A DNA stretch of 64,000 nt from Saccharothrix sp. NRRL B-16314 (GTDB lineage Bacteria; Actinomycetota; Actinomycetes; Mycobacteriales; Pseudonocardiaceae): assembly GCF_000716595.1 (NCBI RefSeq), contig NZ_JNXC01000014.1, forward strand, positions 1 to 64,000. The letters are read 5' to 3'. This document shows positions 28,741 to 36,797 of this stretch, one piece after another. Both the position numbers and the translations under genes were made by a program. Under the pieces are notes generated by a model. That model made no database searches. It had not been told where the DNA came from and saw only the letters and a program-made list of their open reading frames with translations. Every line of letters begins with the position of its first letter. Position 1 is the first letter of the stretch.

Positions 28741-29837
28741 CAGGACAGGTCGACGTCGGTGTCGTCGGGGCGACCGGGTGGACGGGGCGCGAGCTGTGCC
28801 GCCTGCTGCTCGGGCACCCGGCCGTCGGGAGGATCGTGCCCACCGCGCGGGACACCACGAAGGCGTTCCACCACGTGCACCCGAACCTCCAGGGCAGCGG
28901 GCTGGAGTTCGTCGACGTCGGCGAGCTGGTGGCACAAGCCGCTGATCTGGACGTGGTGTTCTTCTGCACGCCCGCCGGCGAGGCGATGGCGCTGGCACCC
29001 GACCTGCTCGCACGGGGCACCCGGGTGGTGGACCTCAGCGCCGACTTCCGGTTCCCCGATCCCAAGTTGTACCAGGAGATCTACGCCGCCGAGCACACCG
29101 CGCCCGACCTGACCGCGCGGGCCGTGCTCGGCGTCACCGAGCTGTTCCGGGAACGCGTGGCCACCGCGCCGCTGGTCGCCAACCCCGGCTGCTACGTGAT
29201 CGCCACCCTCCTGGGCCTGGTGCCGCTGGTCGAGAACGGCCTGCTGACGCCGTCGTCCGCGGTGCACGTCCACGCGGTCAACGGGACGACCGGTGGCGGC
29301 ACCAAGCCGAAGACGGAGCTGATGCACGCCGAGGTGTTCGGCTCCGTGCTGCCGTACAGCCTCGAAGGCCACCGGCACAGCGGCGAGCTGGAGCACTACC
29401 TGGGTGAGCTGGCGGGCGGCGGGATCACCGTCGTGATGAGCACAGCGCACGGGCCGTTCGCCCGCGGCATCCTGGTGCAGGCCGACGTCGTGGTCCCGCC
29501 GGGCGCGAAGGCAGACCTGGACCGCGACGCCCTGCTGTCCCTGTACGTCGACCGGTACGGCGCCGGCCACGACGGCGAGCACTTCGTGCTGGTCAACGAC
29601 GTGGCCAAGCGCGGCGGCCCGAACGCCAAGGAGTACGGCGCCTACCCGAGGGTCGCGAACGTCGTCGGCTCGAACCACTGCCACCTGGGCGTCGACTACG
29701 ACCCGGTGCGCGGTGTCGTCAAGGTCGTCTCGGTGATCGACAACCTGGTCAAGGGCGCGGCGGGCTCGGCGGTGCAGAACATGAACGTGATGCTCGGCCT
29801 GCCGGAGACCGAGGGCCTGCGGATGTACGGCCTGTGA
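28737..29837 (+). CDS. ArgC-like acyl-phosphate reductase (N-acetyl-gamma-glutamyl-phosphate reductase family)
   Basis: A 366-residue NADPH-dependent semialdehyde dehydrogenase. The nucleotide fold is VGVVGATGWTGRELCRLLL; catalytic Cys152 sits in VANPGCYVIATLL; the distal domain has TGGGTKPK, EGHRHSGELEHYLG and a conserved AHGPFARGI. No arginine genes are nearby and it lies between a zinc ADH and a PGK paralogue. The natural reading is reduction of the acyl phosphate of phosphonolactate to 2-hydroxy-3-phosphonopropanal, the chemistry ArgC does on N-acetylglutamyl phosphate. GTG 28737 overlaps the previous stop. Confidence 0.9.
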   Translation: MTGQVDVGVVGATGWTGRELCRLLLGHPAVGRIVPTARDTTKAFHHVHPNLQGSGLEFVDVGELVAQAADLDVVFFCTPAGEAMALAPDLLARGTRVVDLSADFRFPDPKLYQEIYAAEHTAPDLTARAVLGVTELFRERVATAPLVANPGCYVIATLLGLVPLVENGLLTPSSAVHVHAVNGTTGGGTKPKTELMHAEVFGSVLPYSLEGHRHSGELEHYLGELAGGGITVVMSTAHGPFARGILVQADVVVPPGAKADLDRDALLSLYVDRYGAGHDGEHFVLVNDVAKRGGPNAKEYGAYPRVANVVGSNHCHLGVDYDPVRGVVKVVSVIDNLVKGAAGSAVQNMNVMLGLPETEGLRMYGL

Positions 29838-31054
29838 CGGGCCCGGCCGGGATCGCGCTGGTGACCGACCGCACCCCGGAGGCGGGCGAGCGGTGGGTGT
29901 ACTCGGCGGGGTTCAACATCGCGCCCGGCCCCGGCGGCATGGCCCGCGTCGACGTGGAGGTGCCGGACCTCCTCCGGCTGGCACGGGCGGGCGCGCGCGT
30001 CGCGGTGCTGACCCACCAGGGCCGGTGCGCCGACGGGACCGCGCGCCACCTCGACGACCTCGCTGACTACCTCGGCGAGCGGCTGGGCCGGGCGGTGCGC
30101 TACGTGCCCGACAACGCGGGGGAGCAAGCGGTGGAGGCGGCAGCCGCGTTGCGCGACGGCGAAGTCGCGCTGTTCGGCAACACCCGGCTGCATTCCGGCG
30201 AGGAGTCCAACGACCCCGACCTGGCCCGCCGGTTCGCGCGGCTCGGTGACCGGGTCGCGGTCGGCGGGTTCGCCAAGGCGCACCGCGCCCACGCGTCCAA
30301 CGTGGGCATCCTGGACCACCTGCCGGGCTGCGCCACGAGCAGCCTGGTGGACGAGGTGGTGTCGCTCTCGCCGTGGGCCGGGGCGGACGACACCCGCTAC
30401 TCGGTCGCCGTGCTGGGCGGCAACAAGCGGGAGAAGGTCGAAGCAGGGCTGCGCGGCCTGAGCCGGACCTACGACCTCGTCATCCCCGGTGGCGCGGTGC
30501 TCAACAGCCTGCTCGCCGCGCTGGGTCACCCGATCGGGCGGTCCGTCCTGGGCGACGACCCGGAGCGTGCGGTCACGATCGCCGGCGAGGTCCTGAACGG
30601 CCCGCGTCGGGCGAACATCCACCTTCCCGGTCACGTGGTCGTGGCACGTCCGGTGGACGGCGCGTACGTGGACGCCGAGGTGGTGCCGCTCGAAGGCCCC
30701 GGCGGTGGCGTACCGCCGGACCGCGCCATCGTGGACTTCCGGCTGCGCGGCTGGGTCCGCGGTCGGCTGGCGGACCTGGGACGTGGCGACCGGGTCGTCG
30801 TCGCCGGTCCGCCGAGCGCCTGCGCTGCCGGTCACCGGGGCGCCGCCGACACGCTGCTCGCCGCACTGGGCGACGCCGAGGCGAAGGGTGCCGAGGTGGT
30901 GCTGCTCGGGGGCGACACGGCGGCCGAGCTGCCCTGGAGCGGCCACAGCTCGACGGGTGGCGGATCGGCCCTCCGCTACCTGGCGGACGGCACCTGCGTG
31001 GTGCTGGAAGCCTTGCGGCGCAACGCGAACAGGAGGCGACATGCTTCGCTTTGA
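29834..31054 (+). CDS. Phosphoglycerate kinase paralogue, predicted phosphonolactate (acyl) kinase
   Basis: A 406-residue PGK-family protein. Recognisable signatures are LARAGARVAVLTHQGR (GARVVLxSHLGR), LFGNTRLHSGEESNDPDLAR (LLENxRFHxxEExNDPxFA), KAHRAHASNVGI (TAHRAHASxxGI), VLGGNKREKVEAGL (GGAKVSDKI), VIPGGAVLNSLLAALG and the ATP loop STGGGSAL. The substrate loop is altered: YSAGFNIAP (23-31) replaces RVDFNVPL, so Asp and Arg that bind 3-phosphoglycerate are gone while Asn28 stays. Phosphonolactate is 3-phosphoglycerate without the bridging oxygen, so this is a logical kinase for activating its carboxylate. It overlaps both neighbours. Confidence 0.88.
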   Translation: MTGPAGIALVTDRTPEAGERWVYSAGFNIAPGPGGMARVDVEVPDLLRLARAGARVAVLTHQGRCADGTARHLDDLADYLGERLGRAVRYVPDNAGEQAVEAAAALRDGEVALFGNTRLHSGEESNDPDLARRFARLGDRVAVGGFAKAHRAHASNVGILDHLPGCATSSLVDEVVSLSPWAGADDTRYSVAVLGGNKREKVEAGLRGLSRTYDLVIPGGAVLNSLLAALGHPIGRSVLGDDPERAVTIAGEVLNGPRRANIHLPGHVVVARPVDGAYVDAEVVPLEGPGGGVPPDRAIVDFRLRGWVRGRLADLGRGDRVVVAGPPSACAAGHRGAADTLLAALGDAEAKGAEVVLLGGDTAAELPWSGHSSTGGGSALRYLADGTCVVLEALRRNANRRRHASL

Positions 31055-32162
31055 CCACCTCGTCCCGACATCGGTGGCCTTCGGCCGGGGACGGATCGGC
31101 GAGCTGGGGCGGATCACCGCCACGTACGGACGCCGGGCGCTGGTCGTGACCGGTCGGACGGCCGTGCGCCGGCACGGGGTGCTGGACCGGGCGCTGGCCG
31201 CCTTGTCGGACGCGGGCGTCGAGAGCGTCGTGTTCGACCGCGTGTCACCCAACCCGTTGGCGTCCGAGGTGGACGAGGCCGCGGCGCTGGCCCGTGCCGA
31301 GCGTTGCGACGTCGTCGTCGGCATCGGCGGCGGTAGCGCGTTGGACGCGGCGAAGGCGACCGCGGTGACCGTGCCGCGCGGCTCCGTGCGGGACCTGATC
31401 GGCGCGACCCTGTCGCACGACCCCGGCAGCCTGCCGATCGTCGCCGTGCCCACGACGGCGGGCAGCGGCTCGGAGGTCACCAAGGGCGCGATCATCACCG
31501 ACGCGGAGGCCCGGTCGCGGGCCGGGGTGCGCGGTGACGACGTGTTCCCCCGTGCGGCGGTGGTCGACCCGGACCTGCTGGCCACCGTGCCCCTCGCGGT
31601 CGCCGCGGAGACCGGGTTCGACGCGTTGGCGCACGCCGTGGAGAGCTACGTGGCCCGTCGAGCCAACCCGATCAGCGACCGGCTCGCCGAGTCCGCCGTC
31701 GGGCTCCTGGTCGAGCACCTGCCGCGGGCGGTGGCGGGTGACGCCGACCCCGACGTGTCGGAGGGCCTGGCGCTGGCCGCGCTGCTGGGCGGCTGCAACG
31801 TCGCCACCGCGAGCACCTGCCTGCCGCACCGGCTGCAACAGGCCATGGGCGCCGTGCCGCACGCCGACATCTCGCACGGCCGCGGCCTCGCCGTGCTGTA
31901 CCCCGCGTGGCTGCGCCGCGCCCACCCGTGGGCGGGGGAGCGCTTCGACCGGCTGGGCCGGCTTCTCGGCGGCACGTCGGCGGTCGAGTCGCTGGACGCG
32001 TTCCGGGAGCGGATCGGGTTGGCGTCCCGGCTGCGCGACCACGGCTTCCGGCCGGCGGACATCGACGTCCTCGTCGCCGGCGTGACGGGCAACCTCGACA
32101 ACGACCCGATCGAAGGGGTGGACGCCGGGTTGATCGAGGCCCTGTACCGGGAGTCGTGGTGA
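31041..32162 (+). CDS. Iron-type alcohol dehydrogenase
   Basis: A 373-residue group III Fe-ADH. Cofactor motif GIGGGSALDAAKATAV (94-109), VPTTAGSGSEVTKGAIIT, and metal ligands Asp194 and His198 (GFDALAHAVES) plus histidines in LPHRLQQAMG and ISHGRGLAVLYPA. Relatives in phosphonate pathways (PhpC, FomC) reduce phosphonoacetaldehyde; here no phosphonoacetaldehyde would form, so reduction of 2-hydroxy-3-phosphonopropanal to DHPPA is proposed. AGGAGG precedes the ATG, which lies 14 bp inside the PGK-like gene. Confidence 0.88.
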   Translation: MLRFDHLVPTSVAFGRGRIGELGRITATYGRRALVVTGRTAVRRHGVLDRALAALSDAGVESVVFDRVSPNPLASEVDEAAALARAERCDVVVGIGGGSALDAAKATAVTVPRGSVRDLIGATLSHDPGSLPIVAVPTTAGSGSEVTKGAIITDAEARSRAGVRGDDVFPRAAVVDPDLLATVPLAVAAETGFDALAHAVESYVARRANPISDRLAESAVGLLVEHLPRAVAGDADPDVSEGLALAALLGGCNVATASTCLPHRLQQAMGAVPHADISHGRGLAVLYPAWLRRAHPWAGERFDRLGRLLGGTSAVESLDAFRERIGLASRLRDHGFRPADIDVLVAGVTGNLDNDPIEGVDAGLIEALYRESW

Positions 32163-32215
32163 CCGGGGCCGTGCCGCTGCGGGTTTAGGGCATGGTCTAA
32201 AGGTCCGCGCCCGCG

Positions 32216-33814
32216 TTGACGCTGCGGAGACTCCCGCGAAACGATTCGGCGGTGCTTCAGCAGAAAGCGGTTGTCGACCTGTTGCTGTGGGCTGCCGGGG
32301 GAGACGTCGCGCCGCCTGACCTCCGCGAGTCCGATTGCGAGCAACTCGCGGCGGCGCTGCACAGCCACCGGTTGGACGCCAGGTTCCTGCGCCGGGCCAG
32401 GGTCGACGGCGTCGAGGTGCCGCACGTCCTGGCGCGGCGGCTCACCGAGCGGCTCGCGGGCATCCGCCGCGACGTCGACAAGCGCGCCGCGCTGGCCCGG
32501 ACGCTCTCGGCCCTCGCGAGCCCGGACGACCACCGGCGGGGCTTGATCACCCTCAAGGGGTTCACGCTGCTCGGCCTGACCGGCGGCGAACAGGCGGTGC
32601 GGCACAGCGGTGACCTCGACGTGCTCGTCGGCGACCCGGCCGAGTTCGTCCAGCGGGCGCTGACGCTCGGCTTCACGATCCGGGACCGGATGGACGTCCT
32701 GGACGAGTACGCCCGGCTGGTCCACGACGAGCACGGCATGGTCGAGGTGCACTCGTACTACGCGGTGCCGTCCTGGCGGTCCCGCGCCACCGAGGTCGAC
32801 TGCGACCCGAAGGCGAACCCGGACCGGTGGGTCCACGGCGTGTCCCTGGGCGAGACCCGGCTGCACTACGCCGACATCGTGGACGACCTGGTCCCGGCGC
32901 CCGCCCTCGAAGGGGGCGGGTGGGTCCTGCGACCCGAGGTCGCGGTGCTCGTCCAGGCCGCCCACCTGCACGGCGACTACGTGCGCGCGGTCCTGCCCGA
33001 GCCGATGGGCACCGCCCGGCTGGACGAGATCGCCACCGTGCTCGACTTCTGCGCGTTGCCGGGCTTCGACTTCGGCTACCTGGCCGAGCTCGTGGACCGC
33101 TTCCAGGCGCACGACGTGGTGGCGTTCGCGCGGGCGCTGGCCGTCGACCTGCTCGACCGCGACCCGTTCCCGCCCGGCACGGGCCTCGACCTGCCCGACG
33201 GCCGCTTCTTCCCGGTCGACCTGTGGTGGGACGGGGTCGAGGGGTTGCTCGTGGACCTGGGGTGGAACCCGCTGGAGATCGTCGTGCGGTCCGAGCCGCC
33301 CCTCGCGGTCCTCGAACGGCTGGGCGCGTGCCGGGTGCCCGTGACCGACGTGCCGCGTGAGGTGTCCGCGGCCACCGGCACGTCGAGCGACCTGGACCGG
33401 TACGTGCTGCGGGAGGGGCGGTCCGGCCACTTCGACGTGCGGTGCGCGCCGGCCGCCGACGACCGCGCCCTGTCGCTCACCATCTCCGTTCCCGCCGCGG
33501 CGGACGACCGGATGATGGCCGTGTCGCTCAACTTCGGCGACTACCGCTTCGAGTTCTTCCACCGCAACGCGGAGAACGACCTCCAGTTCGACGACTACTC
33601 GCTGACCCCGGTCGAGGGTCCGCCGGTCGAGCGGAGCGCCCGTCGCGTCGACGGCCGTGACGTGCTGACCGTCCGCATCCCCTGGGTCCGCCTGGGTGAC
33701 ACCCGACCGGCGGACCTGCCGCTGTTGCTCGGGGTGCGCCGGCAGGTGCGCGAGTGGGGCGCGACCGACGGTGTCGCGATCCTGCCGCTCCGCCTGACGT
33801 GGGGCGCGGCGTGA
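32216..33814 (+). CDS. Nucleotidyltransferase-family protein (NTP_transf_5) with extra C-terminal domain
   Basis: A 532-residue protein. The N-terminal 370 residues match uncharacterised nucleotidyltransferases of PF14907 type: ITLKGFTLLGLTGGEQAVRH then SGDLDVLVGDPAEFVQRAL, with the two-aspartate strand of the polymerase-beta fold, and VEVHSYYAVPSWR. The last 160 residues (from about DRYVLREGRSGHFDVRC) are beta-rich, with VSLNFGDYRFEFFHRNAEND, and are not part of the family; they resemble a beta-sandwich. It may attach a nucleotide to a phosphonate or to another acceptor. No PepM-type cytidylyltransferase is present in the cluster. The start is uncertain: TTG 32216 (used) or GTG 32252; neither has a strong ribosome site. 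Confidence 0.7.
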   Translation: MTLRRLPRNDSAVLQQKAVVDLLLWAAGGDVAPPDLRESDCEQLAAALHSHRLDARFLRRARVDGVEVPHVLARRLTERLAGIRRDVDKRAALARTLSALASPDDHRRGLITLKGFTLLGLTGGEQAVRHSGDLDVLVGDPAEFVQRALTLGFTIRDRMDVLDEYARLVHDEHGMVEVHSYYAVPSWRSRATEVDCDPKANPDRWVHGVSLGETRLHYADIVDDLVPAPALEGGGWVLRPEVAVLVQAAHLHGDYVRAVLPEPMGTARLDEIATVLDFCALPGFDFGYLAELVDRFQAHDVVAFARALAVDLLDRDPFPPGTGLDLPDGRFFPVDLWWDGVEGLLVDLGWNPLEIVVRSEPPLAVLERLGACRVPVTDVPREVSAATGTSSDLDRYVLREGRSGHFDVRCAPAADDRALSLTISVPAAADDRMMAVSLNFGDYRFEFFHRNAENDLQFDDYSLTPVEGPPVERSARRVDGRDVLTVRIPWVRLGDTRPADLPLLLGVRRQVREWGATDGVAILPLRLTWGAA

Positions 33815-35007
33815 GGACCACGCGGGGCGGCTTGCCCGTTCCGGTGCGGATCGGCGTGCTGGCGAACGCGACGTTCAGCGGCCTGATCATGGTCGCGCTG
33901 CCGCTGCTGCTCAACGCGCGCGGTGTGGGCAAGGCGCACATCGCCGCGTTCTTCGTGCTCAACGCCCTGACGGCGGCCGTGCTGAACCTCACCGTCGGCC
34001 GGCGGCTGCGCCGGATGCCGTCCAGCCGGGCCATCTCCATCAGCGCAGGCACGTCGGCGGCGGGGCTGGTCCTGCTGGCCGTGACGCCCTGGCCCGCCCT
34101 GGTCTACCCGGCGGGCATGGCGGTGATGGCGATGAGCCTCGTCTACCCGCGGTACGTCGCCATGGCGGACAGCTACTCGGCGCGGTCGGCCGCGCGCACC
34201 ATCAGCGGGATGCGCTCGCTGTACGTGCTGGGCTACGTGGCCGGGCTCGGCGTGTTCGCCGCGGCGACCGAGCTGGAACGCCTGGCCGGTCCGGCGTTCC
34301 GGCCGGTGCACGTCGCGGTCGGGCTCGCGCTGCTGAACGTCCTCGTCGCGTGGCTGCCCCACCGGCCGCCGGCCGTCGAAGAGCCCGGTGCGACGACCTC
34401 CGACGCCGCGAAACCGTTGCCGGGACGGGTGGTCCTGCTGGGTGCCGCCGCGGCCGTGCTGCTGCTGCGCGCGGCGGACAGCCTGCGCGCCGTGTACCTG
34501 CCGCTGTACGCGGTCAACTCCGGTGTCGGCGAATCGGCCGTGTCCGGGCTCTTCGCCGTCACCGCGATCGTGGAGTTCGCGGTGCTGGTGCCGTTGAGCG
34601 GGCTGAGCGACCGCTTCGGCAGCCGTCGCGTCCTGGTGGCGGTGTGCCTGACCGGCGCGCTGTCGTTCGTGGCCGTGGTCGTCGCGTCCGGGTACCCGGT
34701 CCTGATCGGCTCGCAGGTGGTCTACGCGGTGTTCGCCGCCGGATTCCAGAGCATCGGGATGGTGGTGCTCGGCGAGGCGCTGCGGTCCGGCATGGGCGGC
34801 GGCGCGGCGCTGTTCACCGCGTTGGTGCAGGTCGGTTCCACCGTCGGCGTCCTCGCGCCGCTGCTCGTGCCGGGCTACAGCTCGTCCGTGTTCCTGATCG
34901 CGGTAGCGTTCTGCGTCGTAGCAGCGGGGCTGCTGCTCGTGGACCGGCTGCGACCGACCCGCCGCCCGACCGGTGTGCCCGTGGGCGCCGTCGGCAGCAC
35001 CACGTGA
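33811..35007 (+). CDS. Major facilitator superfamily transporter of the phosphonate cluster
   Basis: A 398-residue membrane protein with about 12 helices. It has MFS cues such as PLSGLSDRFGSRRVLVAVCL in the second half (motif A) and a central hydrophilic loop around residues 180-205. GTG 33811 overlaps the nucleotidyltransferase stop. Placement in the operon suggests product export or self-protection; fosmidomycin and other phosphonates need dedicated transport because of their charge. Short intramembrane loops fit a drug/proton antiporter. Confidence 0.88.
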   Translation: MRTTRGGLPVPVRIGVLANATFSGLIMVALPLLLNARGVGKAHIAAFFVLNALTAAVLNLTVGRRLRRMPSSRAISISAGTSAAGLVLLAVTPWPALVYPAGMAVMAMSLVYPRYVAMADSYSARSAARTISGMRSLYVLGYVAGLGVFAAATELERLAGPAFRPVHVAVGLALLNVLVAWLPHRPPAVEEPGATTSDAAKPLPGRVVLLGAAAAVLLLRAADSLRAVYLPLYAVNSGVGESAVSGLFAVTAIVEFAVLVPLSGLSDRFGSRRVLVAVCLTGALSFVAVVVASGYPVLIGSQVVYAVFAAGFQSIGMVVLGEALRSGMGGGAALFTALVQVGSTVGVLAPLLVPGYSSSVFLIAVAFCVVAAGLLLVDRLRPTRRPTGVPVGAVGSTT

Positions 35008-35033
35008 CCGACCACCGAGGGAGACGTATCCCG

Positions 35034-35690
35034 ATGACGGATGACCTCCGGGCGCTGTTGCGCGGACTCGCCGTGTTCGCCGGCGACCTGCCGCCGTTCG
35101 ACACCGAGGCCACGCCGGACGAGCCCGTGCCGCTGTTCACCGAGTGGCTGCGCACGGCGATCGAGCGCGACGTGCCGGAGCCGCACGTCATGACACTGTC
35201 CACGGTGGACTCCGAGGGCCGGCCGACGTCCCGCGCGTTGATCCTGAAGAACGTCGACGAGTCGGGCTGGCAGTTCGCGTCCACTTCGGCCGGTCGCAAG
35301 GGCCGGGAGCTGGGCGCGACGCCGTTCGCGGCGCTGAACTTCTATTGGCAGCCGTTGGGGCGGCAGGTGCGGGTGCGGGGTGCGGTGCGGTCGTTGGGGC
35401 CGGAGGCGAGCGCCCGCGACTTCCTCGCCCGGTCGCCCGGGTCGCGCGTCGAGACGTTGGCGGGCAGGCAGAGCGAGCCGTTGACCGACCCGGCGGAGCT
35501 GACGGAGGCCGTGGCGCGGGCCGAGCAGCGGGTGGCCGCCGAACCGGACCTCGTGTCGCCGACGTGGACGCTCTACGCCGTGCTGCCCGACGAGGTCGAG
35601 TTCTGGCAGGCGGACAAGGGGCGGCGGCACGTGCGGCTGCGGTACGAGCGCGGTGACGACGGGTGGACCAAGGGCCGGCTGTGGCCGTGA
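35034..35690 (+). CDS. Pyridoxamine 5'-phosphate oxidase family protein
   Basis: A 218-residue flavin split-barrel protein with full PdxH-like architecture: PHVMTLSTVDSEGRPTSRAL then ILKNVDESGWQFASTSAGRK for the FMN barrel, ALNFYWQPLGRQVRVRGAV for the second flavin-contact strand, and the C-terminal EVEFWQADKGRRHVRLRYER resembling the PNPOx dimerisation region that binds the substrate phosphate. It may supply PLP to the cluster aminotransferase or act like PhzG on a pathway intermediate. Intergenic space is 26 bp with GAGGGAG. ATG 35034 is chosen. Confidence 0.85.
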   Translation: MTDDLRALLRGLAVFAGDLPPFDTEATPDEPVPLFTEWLRTAIERDVPEPHVMTLSTVDSEGRPTSRALILKNVDESGWQFASTSAGRKGRELGATPFAALNFYWQPLGRQVRVRGAVRSLGPEASARDFLARSPGSRVETLAGRQSEPLTDPAELTEAVARAEQRVAAEPDLVSPTWTLYAVLPDEVEFWQADKGRRHVRLRYERGDDGWTKGRLWP

Positions 35691-35706
35691 CGACAGGAGG
35701 ACGGTC

Positions 35707-36345
35707 ATGCTGATCGCGGTCGTGGGCAGTGACGGGGCCGGCAAGTCGACGGTCACGTCGAGGGCCGCCGAGCGGCTGGTGGGGCTGGGGCACCCGGTGC
35801 GGCAGATCGACCGGTGGCACATCGTCGACAACCCGGCGTACCCGGTGACGCGGTTCCTGAGCCCGCCGGTGTCCGAGCTCAGGCTGCGCGTGGCCGAGAT
35901 GCCCAACCCGCCGCGCTTCCTGTTCCTGATGTGGTCGATCGGCATGGCGCTGCTGGGCCGGGAGGACGCCGTGCCGCCGCCCGAGGGCGAGGTCCAGCTG
36001 CTCGACGGGTACTGGATGAAGCACGCGGCGAGCGAGATCGTCTACGGGTTGGACCAGGGCTGGGTGGAATCGGTGGTGGCCGGCCTGCCCCGGCCGGACC
36101 TGGTCGTGTACCTGCGGTTGGAGCCGGAGGACGCCTGGCGGCGCAAGGTGGACGACGTGGTGCCGTACGAGTGCGGGATGGACGCGTCGTGCTCGAAGGA
36201 GAGCTTCCTGGGGCACCAGGGACGGATCTTGTCCCTGCTGGACGAGTGGTCCGCCCGCCACGGCTGGACCGAAGTCGACGCCACCGCGCCCTTGGACGCC
36301 GTGATCGAACGCGTAACCAAAGAAGTAACCGCCGCGCGGGGTTAG
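35707..36345 (+). CDS. Thymidylate-kinase-like P-loop kinase
   Basis: A 212-residue protein starting MLIAVVGSDGAGKSTVTSRA (Walker A GSDGAGKST, residues 7-15). The body has YWMKHAASEIVYGLDQGWVE, PDLVVYLRLEPEDAWRRKVD (the strand-plus-lid region of dTMP kinases), and a Cys-containing VPYECGMDASCSKESFLGHQ instead of a typical lid. dTMP-kinase-like genes occur in natural-product clusters where they phosphorylate unusual substrates. Here it could phosphorylate the phosphonate or activate a nucleotide for the upstream transferase. AGGAGG precedes the ATG. It is the last gene of the rightward run before the repeat region. Confidence 0.8.
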   Translation: MLIAVVGSDGAGKSTVTSRAAERLVGLGHPVRQIDRWHIVDNPAYPVTRFLSPPVSELRLRVAEMPNPPRFLFLMWSIGMALLGREDAVPPPEGEVQLLDGYWMKHAASEIVYGLDQGWVESVVAGLPRPDLVVYLRLEPEDAWRRKVDDVVPYECGMDASCSKESFLGHQGRILSLLDEWSARHGWTEVDATAPLDAVIERVTKEVTAARG

Positions 36346-36359
36346 CCGGCTGGCGTGTC

Positions 36360-36790
36360 CGGCCGTCGGGTTCGGCAGGCAGGCAGGCAGGCAGGCCCGG
36401 CTGGCAGGCCCGGCTGGCAGGCCCGGCAGGCCCGGCAGGCAGGCCCGGCTGGCGGGTCGGGCCGGCGGGTTCGGCAGGCAGGCCCGGCAGGCTGGCCCGG
36501 CTGGCGGGTCGGGCCAGCGGGTCGGGTCGGTGGATCGGGTCGGCGGGTTCGGCTGGCGGAGCTGGCTGGCTGGGTTCGGCTGGCAGGCCTGGCTGGCAGG
36601 CCCGGCAGGCGGGTCGGGCTGGCAGGCCCGGCAGGCGGGTCGGGGCGGCGGGCCCGGCTGGCGGGTTCGGCTGGCGGAGCTGGCTCGGTTCGGCAGGCAG
36701 GCCGGATCGGCAAGCCGGTTGGCCGGCGCCGTCAGCAGGCCCGGTCAGCAGGCCCGACAGGTGCAGTCGGCACAGTCGGTGCAGTCGGTC
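36360..36790. repeat. Degenerate minisatellite, mainly 13-bp units with 4- and 9-bp subunits
   Basis: About 430 bp of repeats between convergent genes. Commonest unit is GGCAGGCCCGGCT, with variants GGCGGGTCGGGCT, GGCGGGTTCGGCT and GGCGGAGCTGGCT, and runs of GGCA/AGGC (36370-36392). It opens every reading frame, so long open frames here are artefacts (repeated Ala-Gly-Arg-Pro-Gly-Trp). The gap 36346-36797 contains no gene. Confidence 0.9.
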
Positions 36791-36797
36791 GGTGGGC

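Noticed and set aside
28737..31054. ArgC-like and PGK-like genes as ordinary arginine biosynthesis and glycolysis
   Set aside because: No argJ/argB/argD or gap/tpi neighbours are present, both genes overlap phosphonate genes by 4-14 bp, and the PGK substrate loop is altered.
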